Source of the DNA: Streptomyces griseochromogenes
GTDB lineage: Bacteria; Actinomycetota; Actinomycetes; Streptomycetales; Streptomycetaceae
Assembly: GCF_001542625.1 (NCBI RefSeq)
Contig: NZ_CP016279.1
Location: 9,672,001-9,736,000, forward strand
Reading direction: 5' to 3'
Length of the DNA: 64,000 nt
This document shows, piece by piece, positions 54,558 through 63,200 of this stretch. Every line of letters begins with the position of its first letter. The stretch's first letter is position 1. The notes under the pieces were generated by a model. That model saw only the letters and a program-made list of their open reading frames with translations, did no database searches and was not told the origin of the DNA. Both the position numbers and the translations under genes were made by a program.

Positions 54558-55671
54558 GCCGCTCCTCGCACCGCTCCAGATGTTCGACCGGGACGTACTC
54601 CCCCGCCGTGTGGGCCAGCGACGGATCCCCCGGGCCGTAGTTGAGCGCGGGCACGCCGAGCGCGGCGAACCGGGCGACGTCCGTCCAGCCGAACTTGGCC
54701 CGGGGCTCGGCGCCCAGCGCTGCGACGAGCCCGCCCACCCGGTCCAGACGGGGCGGCGCCCCTGGGACGACCTCGGTGACGCGGACCTCCCACTCCGGGA
54801 AGAGCCCGCGCACGTACGCCTCCGCCTCCTCGGCTGAACGGCTGGGCGCAAAGCGGAAGTTGACGGTGACGACACACTCGTCCGGTACGACGTTCCCGGC
54901 GACCCCGGCCCGTACGGCGACCGCGCTCAGCCCCTCCCGGTACTCCAGCCCGTCCACGACGACCCGCTCGGGCGTGTACCCGTCGAGCCGCTGGAGCACC
55001 CGGGCGGCCTTGTGCGCGGCGTTGACGCCCTGCCAGGCGCGGGCGGTGTGGGCGCGGGCGCCCTCGACGACGATGTCGGCGGTGAGGATGCCCTGACAGC
55101 CGGCCTCGACACCGGCGCCGGAGGGCTCCATCAGGATCGCCAGTGCGGTCTCTTCAAGCAGCCCCGGCCGCGCGGCCGCGATCCGGGCCAGCCCGTTGCG
55201 CTCGCCTTCGACCTCCTCGCACTCGTAGAAGACGTAGGTGAGATCGCGGACCGGCTCGGGCACGGTGGCCGCGAGCCTGAGGCCCACCGCCACCCCGCCC
55301 TTCATGTCACAGGCGCCGAGCCCGTGGACACGGCCGTCGGCGAGCCGCGAGGGCAGGTTCCCGGCGGCCGGAACGGTGTCCAGGTGCCCTGCCAGCAGAG
55401 CGCGTTCGGGCCGGCCGAGGGCAGTGCGGGCGACGACGGAGTTGCCCACACGGTCGACGGCCAGGTGGGGCAGCTCGCGCAGGGCCGCCTCCACGGCGTC
55501 GGCGATCTGGCGCTCCTGCCCGCTCTCGGAAGGGAGGTCGACCAGGGCGCGGGTGAGGGTGACGACGTCGGCGGTGAGGTCGAGGGCGGCCGCACGGGCT
55601 CCTCGCGGCCTGTCCCCTCGCGGCCTGTCCCCTCGCGCTCCGGCCTCCGGCCGGCTGTCGGCTCTCTCCAC
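54520..55671 (-). CDS. M20 peptidase, DapE-like (N-succinyl-amino acid desuccinylase)
   Basis: A 383-residue di-zinc amidohydrolase. GTG 55671 has GGAGGGA 5 bp upstream; the frame is open further up without a site. Metal ligands: H in LLAGHLDTVPAAG, D in GLGACDMKGGVAVG, E-E in FYECEEVEGERNG and E in LMEPSGAGVE. The substrate-binding region includes GVAGNVVPDECVVTVNFRFAPS. DapE makes diaminopimelate, but actinobacteria also use M20 enzymes to remove N-acyl groups from amino acids. Its position beside the racemase and GNAT supports the latter. A small repeat (GDRPRGDRPRG) lies near its N-terminus. Confidence 0.87.
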   Translation of the reverse strand: MERADSRPEAGARGDRPRGDRPRGARAAALDLTADVVTLTRALVDLPSESGQERQIADAVEAALRELPHLAVDRVGNSVVARTALGRPERALLAGHLDTVPAAGNLPSRLADGRVHGLGACDMKGGVAVGLRLAATVPEPVRDLTYVFYECEEVEGERNGLARIAAARPGLLEETALAILMEPSGAGVEAGCQGILTADIVVEGARAHTARAWQGVNAAHKAARVLQRLDGYTPERVVVDGLEYREGLSAVAVRAGVAGNVVPDECVVTVNFRFAPSRSAEEAEAYVRGLFPEWEVRVTEVVPGAPPRLDRVGGLVAALGAEPRAKFGWTDVARFAALGVPALNYGPGDPSLAHTAGEYVPVEHLERCEERLRRWLLRARPAS

Positions 55672-55837
55672 GGTGTCGCTCCCTCCGCATCCGGGCTTGT
55701 ACGGCTCTTGATGATGCGGAGGGAGACCCGGCAAGGGGTGAGGGGAACGGCTAAAGACCGGGGGTATTCATTGGCGAGATGGCCAAGATGGCCAGGACAC
55801 TGGCCGACGGCGCTCAGGCAGCGGGCGTTGCCTGCGA

Positions 55838-55895
55838 TCAAGGGGCGCGGGGCGTCATCGATATGCGGCTCCGCCGCGTGGGCGCGACAAGCCAC
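55838..55895. repeat. Streptomyces intergenic palindromic repeat, copy 2
   Basis: It reads AAGGGGCGCGGGGCGTCATC then GATATGCGGCTCCGCCGCGTG and GGGCGCGACAAGCCAC. The core GCGGCTCCGCCGC is self-complementary. It lies in the gap between the M20 gene and the IclR-type gene. Copy 1 is at 28355-28425 on the other strand. Confidence 0.78.
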
Positions 55896-55923
55896 AGCAC
55901 ACCCGCGGCCGAGAAGCCGGGCC

Positions 55924-56574
55924 TCAGCGCAACGCTTCGGCGACTTCCCGCGCCGCATCCACCACCCGCGGCCCCACCCTCTCCGGCACGGAATCCGCGA
56001 GCATCACCACACCCACACTGCCCTCGACCCCCGTCACCCCGACCAGCGGCGCCGCGGCCCCGCTCGCCCCCGCCTCCAGCTCGCCATGCGTGAGCGTGTA
56101 CCCGGGATCGGCCGCGGGCGACAGCCGCGCGGCAAGAATCGCCTTGCCCGCCGCCCCCCGGTCCAGCGGATGGCGGAAACCGGCCCGGTAGGCCACGTGA
56201 TAGTCCGTCCACGTCGGCTCGACCACGGCGACGGCCAGTGCCTCGGTCCCGTCCACCAGTGTCAGATGGGCCGTCGCCCCTATGTCCTCGGCGAGCGAGC
56301 GCAGCGCGGGCAGGGCGGCCTCCCGCACCAGCGGATGCACCTGACGGCCCAGACGCAGCACTCCCAGACCGACCCTGGCTCGCCCGCCCAGGTCACGCCG
56401 TACGAGCGCGTGCTGCTCCAGCGTGGCGAGCAACCGGTACACCACGGTCCGGTTCACGCCCAGTTTGTTGGAAAGTTCGGTGACGGTCAGCCCGTGGTCC
56501 GTGTCGGCCAGCAGCTTGAGGACGCGCAGTCCCCGGTCGAGCGTCTGAGAGGTCTCCGCGGTCACGACGCCCAC
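55924..56574 (-). CDS. IclR family transcriptional regulator
   Basis: A 216-residue repressor. MGVVTAETSQTLDRGLRVLK starts the winged helix (GLTVTELSNKLGVNRTVVYR, recognition helix RTVVYRLLATLEQHALV), followed by the effector-binding GAF-like domain (LVDGTEALAVAVVEP, AGFRHPLDRGAAGKAILAA). The C-terminal metal or ligand contacts VEGSVGVVMLADSV fit the family. Ligand unknown; control of the neighbouring M20 or helicase genes cannot be shown from sequence. Confidence 0.88.
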   Translation of the reverse strand: MGVVTAETSQTLDRGLRVLKLLADTDHGLTVTELSNKLGVNRTVVYRLLATLEQHALVRRDLGGRARVGLGVLRLGRQVHPLVREAALPALRSLAEDIGATAHLTLVDGTEALAVAVVEPTWTDYHVAYRAGFRHPLDRGAAGKAILAARLSPAADPGYTLTHGELEAGASGAAAPLVGVTGVEGSVGVVMLADSVPERVGPRVVDAAREVAEALR

Positions 56575-56984
56575 TCCTTCGGCGGTGAGGTCGGCGTCCC
56601 CTGAGCGACGGATGCGTCACCGAGTCCCGTCGGCGACGCGCTTCAGAGGCCGCCGATCGGCAGGACGGCCCGGCGGCTCCGGGCCTTGTCGCTTCACGGC
56701 TGCGCTCCGCGGCGGCGCTGCCACGGGGCGTGTGCGTAGCGGGACATTAGCGAAGCCGGTTCGCTGAGCGGAAGTCTCCGTCCAGAATCCGGGCAAGACC
56801 AGATCCGGCCTGCCTGCATTCGTCCGGTTACGCACGCCCCCATGAATATGCAGCGCCAGGATCATGGGGGGGGTCCGGGGCGGAGCCGCGACAGCGATCT
56901 CACAGCCGGCCCAGACGGACGGGCGGGTGGACAGGGGGCCGGGGGCCGGGGGCCGGGAAGGAAGCGCCGAACCCCTGCGGAGCG
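56575..56984. other. 410 bp intergenic region with one possible ARG-box-like element
   Basis: It lies between the IclR gene start (56574, -) and the helicase stop (56985, -). No gene was seen. CATGAATATGCA (56841-56852), read as TGCATATTCATG on the minus strand, resembles half an ArgR operator. A GC-rich hairpin-like stretch (GGTCCGGGGCGGAGCCGCGA) follows at about 56871. Nothing else recognised. Confidence 0.45.
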
Positions 56985-58784
56985 TCACCGCATCCGCGTG
57001 GCCCACTCCTGCACCTTGGCGATCCGCTGCCGCAGCTGCCCCGCCGTGGCCTCGGCACTCGGCGGCCCCCCGCACACCCGCCGCAGCTCGGTGTGGATCA
57101 CACCATGCGGCTTGCCGCTCTGGTGGACGTACGCGCTGACCATGGTGTTGAGCTGCTTGCGCAGCTCCATCATCTCCTTGTGGCTGACCACCGGCCGCCG
57201 CTCGGCGGGCAGCTCCAGCAGGTCGGCCTCGGTGTCCGGCTTCTTACGGCTGTGCGCGATCTGCCGTGCCTGCCGCTTCTGCAGCAGCATCTGCACCTGG
57301 TCCGGCTCCAGCAGTCCCGGAATCCCGAGGTAGTCCTGCTCCTCCTCGCTCCCGGGGTGGGCCTGCATGCCGAACTCGGCGCCGTCGTAGAGGACCCGGT
57401 CGAAGACGGCGTCGGACTCCAGCGCCTCGAACGGCAGCATGTCCTGCTCGCCGGTGTCCTCGTCCTGCTGCTTGTTCGCCTCGTCCATCTCCTTCTCGGA
57501 CTCGGCGTACGGATCCTCCTCGCCCTCCTTCTTCGGCTTGTCGAGGGCGTGGTCCCGCTCCTTCTCCATCTCGTTGGCGAAGGTCAGCAGGTCGGGCACG
57601 GTCGGCAGGAACACGGACGCGGTCTCGCCGCGCCGCCGGGACCGTACGAAACGCCCGACGGCCTGCGCGAAGAACAGCGGGGTGGAGATGGTGGTGGCGT
57701 ACACCCCGACCGCGAGCCGCGGCACGTCGACACCCTCGGACACCATCCGCACCGCGACCATCCAGCGGTCGCCGTTCCCGCTGAACTCGTCGATCCTGTT
57801 GGAGGCGCCGGCATCGTCGGACAGCACCAGAGTCGCCTTGGTGCCGGTGATCTCACGGATCAGCTTGGCGTACGCACGCGCCGAGTCCTGGTCGGACGCG
57901 ATGACCAGCGCACCCGCATCCGGGATGCCCTTCCTGACCTCGGTCAGCCGCTGATCGGCGGCGCGCAGCACGCTGGGCATCCATTCGCCGCGCGGATCCA
58001 GGGCGGTGCGCCAGGCCTGGCTGATCGCGTCCTTGGTCATCGGCTCGCCGAGCCGGGCGGCGATCTCGTCACCCGCCTTGGTGCGCCAGCGCATGTTGCC
58101 GCTGTAGGAGAGGAAGATGACGGGGCGGACGACGTGGTCGGCGAGGGCGTTGCCGTAGCCGTACGTGTAGTCGGCGGCGGACCGCCGGATCCCGTCCGTC
58201 CCCTCCTCGTACGTCACGAACGGGATGGGGTTGGTGTCGGACCGGAACGGCGTACCGGTCAGCGCGAGCCGCCGGGTCGCGGGCTCGAACGCCTCCAGGC
58301 ACGCCTCGCCCCAGGACTTGGAGTCACCGGCGTGGTGGATCTCGTCGAGGATGACGAGGGTCTTGCGCTGCTCGACCCGGTTGCGGTGCAGCATCGGGCG
58401 CACGCCGACACCCGCGTAGGTGACCGCGACCCCGTCGTACTCCTTGCCGAGCGGGCCCGCGCTGTACTCGGGGTCGAGCTTGATCCCCACCCGGGCCGCG
58501 GCCTCCGCCCACTGCTTCTTCAGGTGCTCGGTCGGCGCCACCACCGTCACCTGCTGCACGACGTGGTGGTGCAGCAGCCAGGAGGCGAGGGTCAGGGCGA
58601 AGGTCGTCTTGCCGGCGCCGGGCGTGGCGACGGCGAGGAAGTCACGCGGCTGCTCCTGGATGTACTTCTCCATCGCCCCCTGCTGCCAGGCACGCAGCTT
58701 GCTGGCGGTACCCCAGGGAGCCCGGCCGGGGAAGGCGGGCGAGAGGTGGTGGGAGTGGGCGGAGGAAGCGGCGGTGGTAGTCAC
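56985..58784 (-). CDS. DEAD/DEAH box helicase (superfamily II)
   Basis: A 599-residue helicase. Walker A is TPGAGKTTFALTLA (about 56); the Walker B/DEXH box is VILDEIHHAGDS (about 148). The motifs ALTGTPFRSDTNPI, MVSEGVDVPRLAVGVYATT and FAQAVGRFVRSRRRGETA (motif VI) show an SF2 core similar to type III restriction-like and RecQ/UvrB-type helicases. The C-terminal 160 residues are acidic and charged (DPYAESEKEMDEANKQQDED) and carry a long coiled region before REKPDTEADLLELPAERRPV-type sequence. A role in DNA repair or defence cannot be distinguished. Confidence 0.87.
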   Translation of the reverse strand: MTTTAASSAHSHHLSPAFPGRAPWGTASKLRAWQQGAMEKYIQEQPRDFLAVATPGAGKTTFALTLASWLLHHHVVQQVTVVAPTEHLKKQWAEAAARVGIKLDPEYSAGPLGKEYDGVAVTYAGVGVRPMLHRNRVEQRKTLVILDEIHHAGDSKSWGEACLEAFEPATRRLALTGTPFRSDTNPIPFVTYEEGTDGIRRSAADYTYGYGNALADHVVRPVIFLSYSGNMRWRTKAGDEIAARLGEPMTKDAISQAWRTALDPRGEWMPSVLRAADQRLTEVRKGIPDAGALVIASDQDSARAYAKLIREITGTKATLVLSDDAGASNRIDEFSGNGDRWMVAVRMVSEGVDVPRLAVGVYATTISTPLFFAQAVGRFVRSRRRGETASVFLPTVPDLLTFANEMEKERDHALDKPKKEGEEDPYAESEKEMDEANKQQDEDTGEQDMLPFEALESDAVFDRVLYDGAEFGMQAHPGSEEEQDYLGIPGLLEPDQVQMLLQKRQARQIAHSRKKPDTEADLLELPAERRPVVSHKEMMELRKQLNTMVSAYVHQSGKPHGVIHTELRRVCGGPPSAEATAGQLRQRIAKVQEWATRMR

Positions 58785-59029
58785 GGTCTCCGTTGAGTCA
58801 GGGGTCGAATCGGGGGCCGCGCGCAGCGCGTCGGTCGGGGCGGTGGTGGGTGACGGGCGGGCGGCTCGGCTACGTATGACAACCGGGCCACCCTACCGGC
58901 GCCCCGCCCCCGCAACGCCCGGACGAGCGCGGGTCGCCCGTGGGTGGGATCGACGTCACAGCCGGCGTGCAGAGCGCGCCAACTGGCCGCGATCTTGGGA
59001 CGTTCAGGCCTCCCGGGCGGACGTCCGGA
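58785..59029. other. 245 bp intergenic region carrying dispersed repeat copy 2
   Basis: Just upstream of the helicase start. 58803-58862 matches the dispersed repeat at 28030-28090. The remainder (58863-59029) holds the promoter side of the helicase gene and nothing recognisable. Confidence 0.7.
58803..58862. repeat. Dispersed repeat copy 2
   Basis: GGTCGAATCGGGGGCCGCGC to GGGTGACGGGCGGG. About 52 of 58 positions match the copy in the PemK-like gene by my alignment. Confidence 0.78.
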
Positions 59030-60472
59030 TCAACGGGTTCCGCCCGCGGGCGCCCGCAGCCGCGTCGTCACCCACGCCCCGGCCAGGGCCACCGCCGCCA
59101 TGGGCAGGAAGACGGCCGCGAAGGCGGCGGGACGGGTGCCGTCGGCCGCGCCGGCCGTCGTGCTGCCGCCGCCCAGCGCGGCGAAGGCGGCGCCGGTCGC
59201 GGCGAGGAGGACGACGTTGGACAGGGCGTCGGAGATCTGCAGGGCGGCGGAGTTGGCGCCGGCCTCCCGCGGGGCCGACAGCTGGAGCAGCAGCACACTG
59301 GCGGAGGAGATCACCAGCCCCATGCCGAAGCAGCCCAGGCCCCAGGCGACGGCGACGATCCAGACGGGCACGGAGTGCACGAGCACGCTGGGCGCGGTCG
59401 TGATCGCGGCGGCGACCAGCACCATCCCCACCGTCATCAGCCGCTCCCGGTAGGGCTCCACGCGCGGCCGGGACTGCACCCAGGACCCCAGTGCCCAGGT
59501 TCCGCCGCCCGCGGCGAGCGAGAACCCGGCCAGCGTCGGCGACAGCCCTCGCTGGGTGACCAGCATCAACGGCACGAAGGACTCGGCGGCGATGAAGGAC
59601 CCGGCGGCCAGCCCGCGCAGGAGGACGACGGAGGGCAGCCCGCGGGCGGCCCGGTAGGTACCGCGCGGCAGCAGCCCGAGGACGGCGGGCACGAGCAGGG
59701 CGGCACCGGCGAGAGCGGGCAGCAGCGAGAGCCACCGCAGGTCCTGGGCGGCGTACTGGAGCAGGCCCGCGCCGAGCGAGACGGCGAGGGCGAGCCGGAT
59801 ACGGCGCCGGTCGAAGGAGACGGAGCCTTCCCCGCCCGCCACGGGCCCCGCCGCCCGGCTCCGTATCTGTGGCAGGGCGAGCGCGAGCGGGAAGACGACG
59901 AGGACGGGTATGCCGAGGAAGACCCACCGCCAGCCGAGGTGCTCGGTCACGGCGCCCGAGGCGAGCGGGCCGACTATGGACGGTACGACCCACCCGGCCG
60001 CGAAGGCCGCCATGATCGCGGGCCGCAGCCGCTCGGGATAGGCACGCCCGACGACGACGTACAGCGCGACGATGACCAGCCCGCCGCCGAACCCCTGCAC
60101 GGCCCGGCCCAGGATGAACACCCACATCACCTGTGCGGTCCCGGCCACCACCAGCCCCGCCGCGAAGGCCGCGATCCCCGTGGTCAGCGCGCCGAGCGGG
60201 CCCCGCCGGTCGGACCACTGTCCGGCGAGCACCATCCCGGACAGGCTGGTCGTGAAGTACCCGGAGAACGCGAACGCGTACAGGGCCACCCCGTCCAGCT
60301 CCCGCGCCGCGACCGGCATCGCGGTCCCGACGGCGGTCGCCTCGAAGGCGATGAGCAGCACAACGGAGACGATCCCGACGCTGAGCGCCCGGTAGGCCCG
60401 GCTCAGCACACCGCCGTCACTCGCGACGGCATCATCCACCACCGGGGTACCAGGGGAATCGAGGGCGGCCAT
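59030..60472 (-). CDS. MFS transporter (drug/proton antiporter type)
   Basis: A 480-residue permease with about fourteen membrane helices. ATG 60472 (MAALDSPGTPVVDDAVASDG) gives a typical N-terminus; the open frame continues upstream. The MFS signature between helices 2 and 3 is GQWSDRRGPLGALTTGIAAF; motif C of drug/H+ antiporters is seen as GWVVPSIVGPLASGAVTEHL. The central loop is polar (RSRAAGPVAGGEGSVSFDRR). Export of a drug or metabolite is likely; the substrate is unknown. No regulator gene is adjacent. Confidence 0.9.
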   Translation of the reverse strand: MAALDSPGTPVVDDAVASDGGVLSRAYRALSVGIVSVVLLIAFEATAVGTAMPVAARELDGVALYAFAFSGYFTTSLSGMVLAGQWSDRRGPLGALTTGIAAFAAGLVVAGTAQVMWVFILGRAVQGFGGGLVIVALYVVVGRAYPERLRPAIMAAFAAGWVVPSIVGPLASGAVTEHLGWRWVFLGIPVLVVFPLALALPQIRSRAAGPVAGGEGSVSFDRRRIRLALAVSLGAGLLQYAAQDLRWLSLLPALAGAALLVPAVLGLLPRGTYRAARGLPSVVLLRGLAAGSFIAAESFVPLMLVTQRGLSPTLAGFSLAAGGGTWALGSWVQSRPRVEPYRERLMTVGMVLVAAAITTAPSVLVHSVPVWIVAVAWGLGCFGMGLVISSASVLLLQLSAPREAGANSAALQISDALSNVVLLAATGAAFAALGGGSTTAGAADGTRPAAFAAVFLPMAAVALAGAWVTTRLRAPAGGTR

Positions 60473-60647
60473 GCTCGCCAGAGTAAGTCCCACAACACGG
60501 TTTGGCCCCTGTCGATGGTCCGGCCACCGCTGCGACCTCGGTCGTACGTCCCGCGCTTCATGAACGGGGTATGGCAGTCCCGTTGCAGCCCGGGCGCGTC
60601 CCTTGAACCGGTTCTCCACCGCCCCATAACGTCATTCCCACGAACAC

Positions 60648-60744
60648 GGCCGTGTGCCCGAGTGGTTGAGGGGCTCGCCTGCGCTGCATCCATCAGCGAG
60701 CTCCGCTCGCGGGGAGTTACGTGGGTTCGAATCCCGCCACGGCC
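60648..60744 (+). pseudogene. tRNA-Cys-like gene with insertion in the anticodon arm
   Basis: The 5' part (60648-60682) and the 3' part from GAGTTACG (60714-60744) are identical to the intact copy at 60765. Between them, instead of AAAGC after the anticodon bases GC, is a 31-nt segment GCTGCATCCATCAGCGAGCT then CCGCTCGCGGG. The total is 97 nt and CCA is not encoded. The insert contains GCGAG...CTCGC, able to pair alternatively. Without excision the anticodon arm is broken, so it is probably not a functional tRNA. Confidence 0.6.
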
Positions 60745-60764
60745 GTACGCAGAAGGTTCGGCAC

Positions 60765-60839
60765 GGCCGTGTGCCCGAGTGGTTGAGGGGCTCGCCTGCA
60801 AAGCGAGTTACGTGGGTTCGAATCCCGCCACGGCCTCCA
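60765..60839 (+). tRNA. tRNA-Cys-like (anticodon GCA), CCA encoded
   Basis: A 75-nt gene with acceptor GGCCGTG pairing CACGGCC, discriminator T and CCA at 60837-60839. The anticodon stem CTCGC/GCGAG holds loop CTGCAAA, giving anticodon GCA (60798-60800), Cys. The D-arm (TGCCCGAGTGGTTGAGGGG) and T-loop (GGTTCGAATCCC) resemble the Streptomyces tRNA-Cys. It follows a 97-nt partner with an altered anticodon arm. The deviation from standard tRNA-Cys at the D-arm is notable. Confidence 0.8.
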
Positions 60840-60860
60840 GTGGCTTGACCAGGCAAGACG

Positions 60861-60898
60861 AAGGGGCGGCACCCCTGCTGGGGTGCCGCCCCTTTTGG
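60861..60898 (+). terminator. Rho-independent terminator after the tRNA pair
   Basis: A perfect 15 bp stem (60861-60875 with 60880-60894), loop TGCT, and TTTT downstream. It is about 25 bp beyond the tRNA end. Confidence 0.92.
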
Positions 60899-61022
60899 TT
60901 CGTCGGCGTGCGGAACCCCGACGGGCCGTCCTCGTTCCTCAGTGCGGACCCGAGACACGCGGTTCGCCCGTGCCGTTTCGGCGGGTGGGCGGCGTCCCGA
61001 ACCCACGGTGGAGGACCACACC

Positions 61023-61811
61023 ATGCTGACGACCACATATGTGCCGGGCGCTCCGAACTGGCTCGATCTGGGGAGCCCGGACACCGACGCGAGCGCCGCC
61101 TTCTACTCCGCCGTCTTCGGCTGGGAGTACCAGTCGGCGGGACCGGAGGCGGGCGGATACGGCTTTTTCAAGCGCAACGGCAAGACGGTCGCGGGTATCG
61201 GCCCGCTCACCGAAGAGGGCGCGAGTCCCTCCTGGACGGTGTATTTCCACACGCCGGACGCCGATGCCACCGCCAAGGCCGTGGAGCAGGGAGGTGGCAG
61301 GGTGCGGGTCGGCCCGGCGGATGTCTTCGCCTTCGGGCGGATGGCCGCCTTCACCGACCCGACCGGCGCGGACTTCGCCGTCTGGCAGCCGGGCGAGACC
61401 GCGGGCCTGGAGGCCGTCGGCATTCCCGACAGCCTGGCCTGGGTGGAGCTCTACACCACCGACGCCGCCGCGGCGAAGGCGTTCTACGGGTCGGTCTTCT
61501 CCTGGCAGACGAACGATGTGCCCATGAGCCCGGAACTGACGTACACGGTCCTCGCCCCGGCGGCCGGTGGTGAGGAGGCGAACCACGGTGGGCTGATGCA
61601 GCTGCCCCAGGAGAACCTCGACGCCGGGTCGACGCCGGAATGGCATCCGTACTTCGAGGTGAGCGACTGCGACGCCACGCTCGCCAAAGCCACTGAGGCC
61701 GGAGCGACCGCCATCATCCCGGCCACCGACGCGGAGGGCATCGGCCGCTTCGCCATGCTCCTCGACCCCGCCGGTGCCCCCTTCGCCATCATCAAGAGCG
61801 CCACGGGCTGA
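61023..61811 (+). CDS. VOC (glyoxalase/dioxygenase superfamily) protein, tandem domains
   Basis: A 262-residue protein. ATG 61023 (MLTTTYVPGAPNWLDLGSPD) opens two VOC modules: residues 1-120 (AAFYSAVFGWEYQSAGPEAG) and 135-262 (SLAWVELYTTDAAAAKAFYG). Each has the four-strand repeat. Metal ligands are not all conserved: the His or Glu of the usual VOC pattern is absent or unclear, so catalytic activity is uncertain; antibiotic-binding or detoxification roles occur in relatives. It follows the tRNA terminator. Confidence 0.87.
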   Translation: MLTTTYVPGAPNWLDLGSPDTDASAAFYSAVFGWEYQSAGPEAGGYGFFKRNGKTVAGIGPLTEEGASPSWTVYFHTPDADATAKAVEQGGGRVRVGPADVFAFGRMAAFTDPTGADFAVWQPGETAGLEAVGIPDSLAWVELYTTDAAAAKAFYGSVFSWQTNDVPMSPELTYTVLAPAAGGEEANHGGLMQLPQENLDAGSTPEWHPYFEVSDCDATLAKATEAGATAIIPATDAEGIGRFAMLLDPAGAPFAIIKSATG

Positions 61812-61846
61812 GAGTCCGGTCACGGCCTCTCGCGGGGCGGGGTGCC

Positions 61847-63007
61847 TCAGAGCACCCCGCCCGCCTCGTCCTGGAACAGCTCCGTCCAGTAGTGCCAGGG
61901 GGTGTCCGGGTGCAGGCCCGTGGGGTCTATGGACGTCAGGGTCTGGATCATGGTCGCGGCCAGTTGGTCGTAGGCCTTCGTCGTCAGCTCGTTGCCCAGG
62001 TGTTCGTCGATGGTGCGCTCGTGGTGCAGGAGCCAGAGTGTGAAGGCGAGGGTGGAGACGTCCGTGTTGAGCGGGTAGAGCGTCGCCTCGGGCTCGCTGA
62101 AGGTGAGCACCGCGCCCGTTCTGCCGTCGACCACCAGGCTGTTGTCCTCGACCAGGTAGCCCAGGCGGATCAGGTGGTCGGAGTAGGCGGGGAGGTCCTC
62201 CAGGGGGTAGTCGTCGGCGCGCTCGGTGGTGAAGTACTCGGTGAGGGTGGGCAGCGGGACGTCGGTGTCGGCGTGGAAGAGGACCGCCTCCTCCGGCAGG
62301 CCCGTCTCGCGCAGGAAGCGGCGGGTCGGCTCGTGGGTGAGCGTGGCCGGGAAGTCGACCTCCTCGAAGCGGGCCACGCGGCCGTGGCCGAACTCCTGGT
62401 CCAGGAGGCGGGCGGGGACGTCCAGGGTGAGGCCGAGGGCCGTGCCGGGACCGGCGATGAGGGAGAGCGGGCGGATCAGGGCCGCTGCCTTCCAGTAGGG
62501 CGGGACCTCGCCGTCCGTGCCCTCCTCGAAGAGCGCGAGCAGGCGGCGGGAGGCCTCGGTCACCGTCTTGGTGCCGTACCGGCCGGCCAGGGAGGAGAAG
62601 CGGCCGCGCAGGCCTGCCAGTTCCTCCGTGACCGCGGCGAAGCGCAGGAGGGTGTCCAGGGAGGGGGCGAAGGGGCGGGGCTCGGACGGGTCGACGAGGT
62701 AGGCCGTCGTGATCTCGCCCGTGTCGCCGTCGAGCAGGATCGACTCGCGCTCCATACCCGCGGGGCTGAGGAGTTCGCCTATCACCAGGCGGCCGCGCAG
62801 CTCCTCCGCCAGGTGGAAGGGGCCGTCCGTGGCGTCGCCGAGGGTGCGCAGGCCGTGGGTGCGGAGCGGGGAGAACGTCAGCAGGCGGGTGTCCGCGGGC
62901 AGGCCGGGGTCCGTGAGCAGGCCGCGGGTCGGCGCGTGCGTGACGTAGCGGTCCAGCTCCGTCTCGGTCAGCGTGATCGCCGCGGCTCCGGTGTCGGTCG
63001 TGCTCAT
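61847..63007 (-). CDS. SUKH-4-like immunity-type protein, two tandem domains
   Basis: A 386-residue cytoplasmic protein (MSTTDTGAAAITLTETELDR). Two related halves of about 185 residues are visible: LLTFSPLRTHGLRTLGDATD with VIGELLSPAGMERESILLDG, and VLFHADTDVPLPTLTEYFTT with DHLIRLGYLVEDNSLVVDGR then YPLNTDVSTLAFTLWLLHHE. These follow the SUKH fold of immunity and Smi1/Knr4-type proteins. SUKH proteins neutralise polymorphic toxins in bacteria; no toxin gene is next to it here. The SUKH label comes from fold-like motifs, not from a search. Confidence 0.7.
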   Translation of the reverse strand: MSTTDTGAAAITLTETELDRYVTHAPTRGLLTDPGLPADTRLLTFSPLRTHGLRTLGDATDGPFHLAEELRGRLVIGELLSPAGMERESILLDGDTGEITTAYLVDPSEPRPFAPSLDTLLRFAAVTEELAGLRGRFSSLAGRYGTKTVTEASRRLLALFEEGTDGEVPPYWKAAALIRPLSLIAGPGTALGLTLDVPARLLDQEFGHGRVARFEEVDFPATLTHEPTRRFLRETGLPEEAVLFHADTDVPLPTLTEYFTTERADDYPLEDLPAYSDHLIRLGYLVEDNSLVVDGRTGAVLTFSEPEATLYPLNTDVSTLAFTLWLLHHERTIDEHLGNELTTKAYDQLAATMIQTLTSIDPTGLHPDTPWHYWTELFQDEAGGVL

Positions 63008-63200
63008 CGCTCCCCCGCGATCTTCCTCGATGCGTCGGTCCCTGGGCAGGGCTTGCCCGGCCGCCTTCCGGCTTCCCTTCGGATGCGGCCGTCCCCCACT
63101 GCCCGGAACACTACGCCGCCCCACTGACAACGCCCGTGGGAGAAGACGCCGGGCGGTCCGCACCCGTTGCGCACGAGGACGGTCCCCCGGCGGCGGTCCC

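Noticed and set aside
60648..60744. Group I intron in the first tRNA-Cys-like copy
   Set aside because: The insert is only 31 nt (net 26), far too short for a self-splicing intron, and has none of the core elements.
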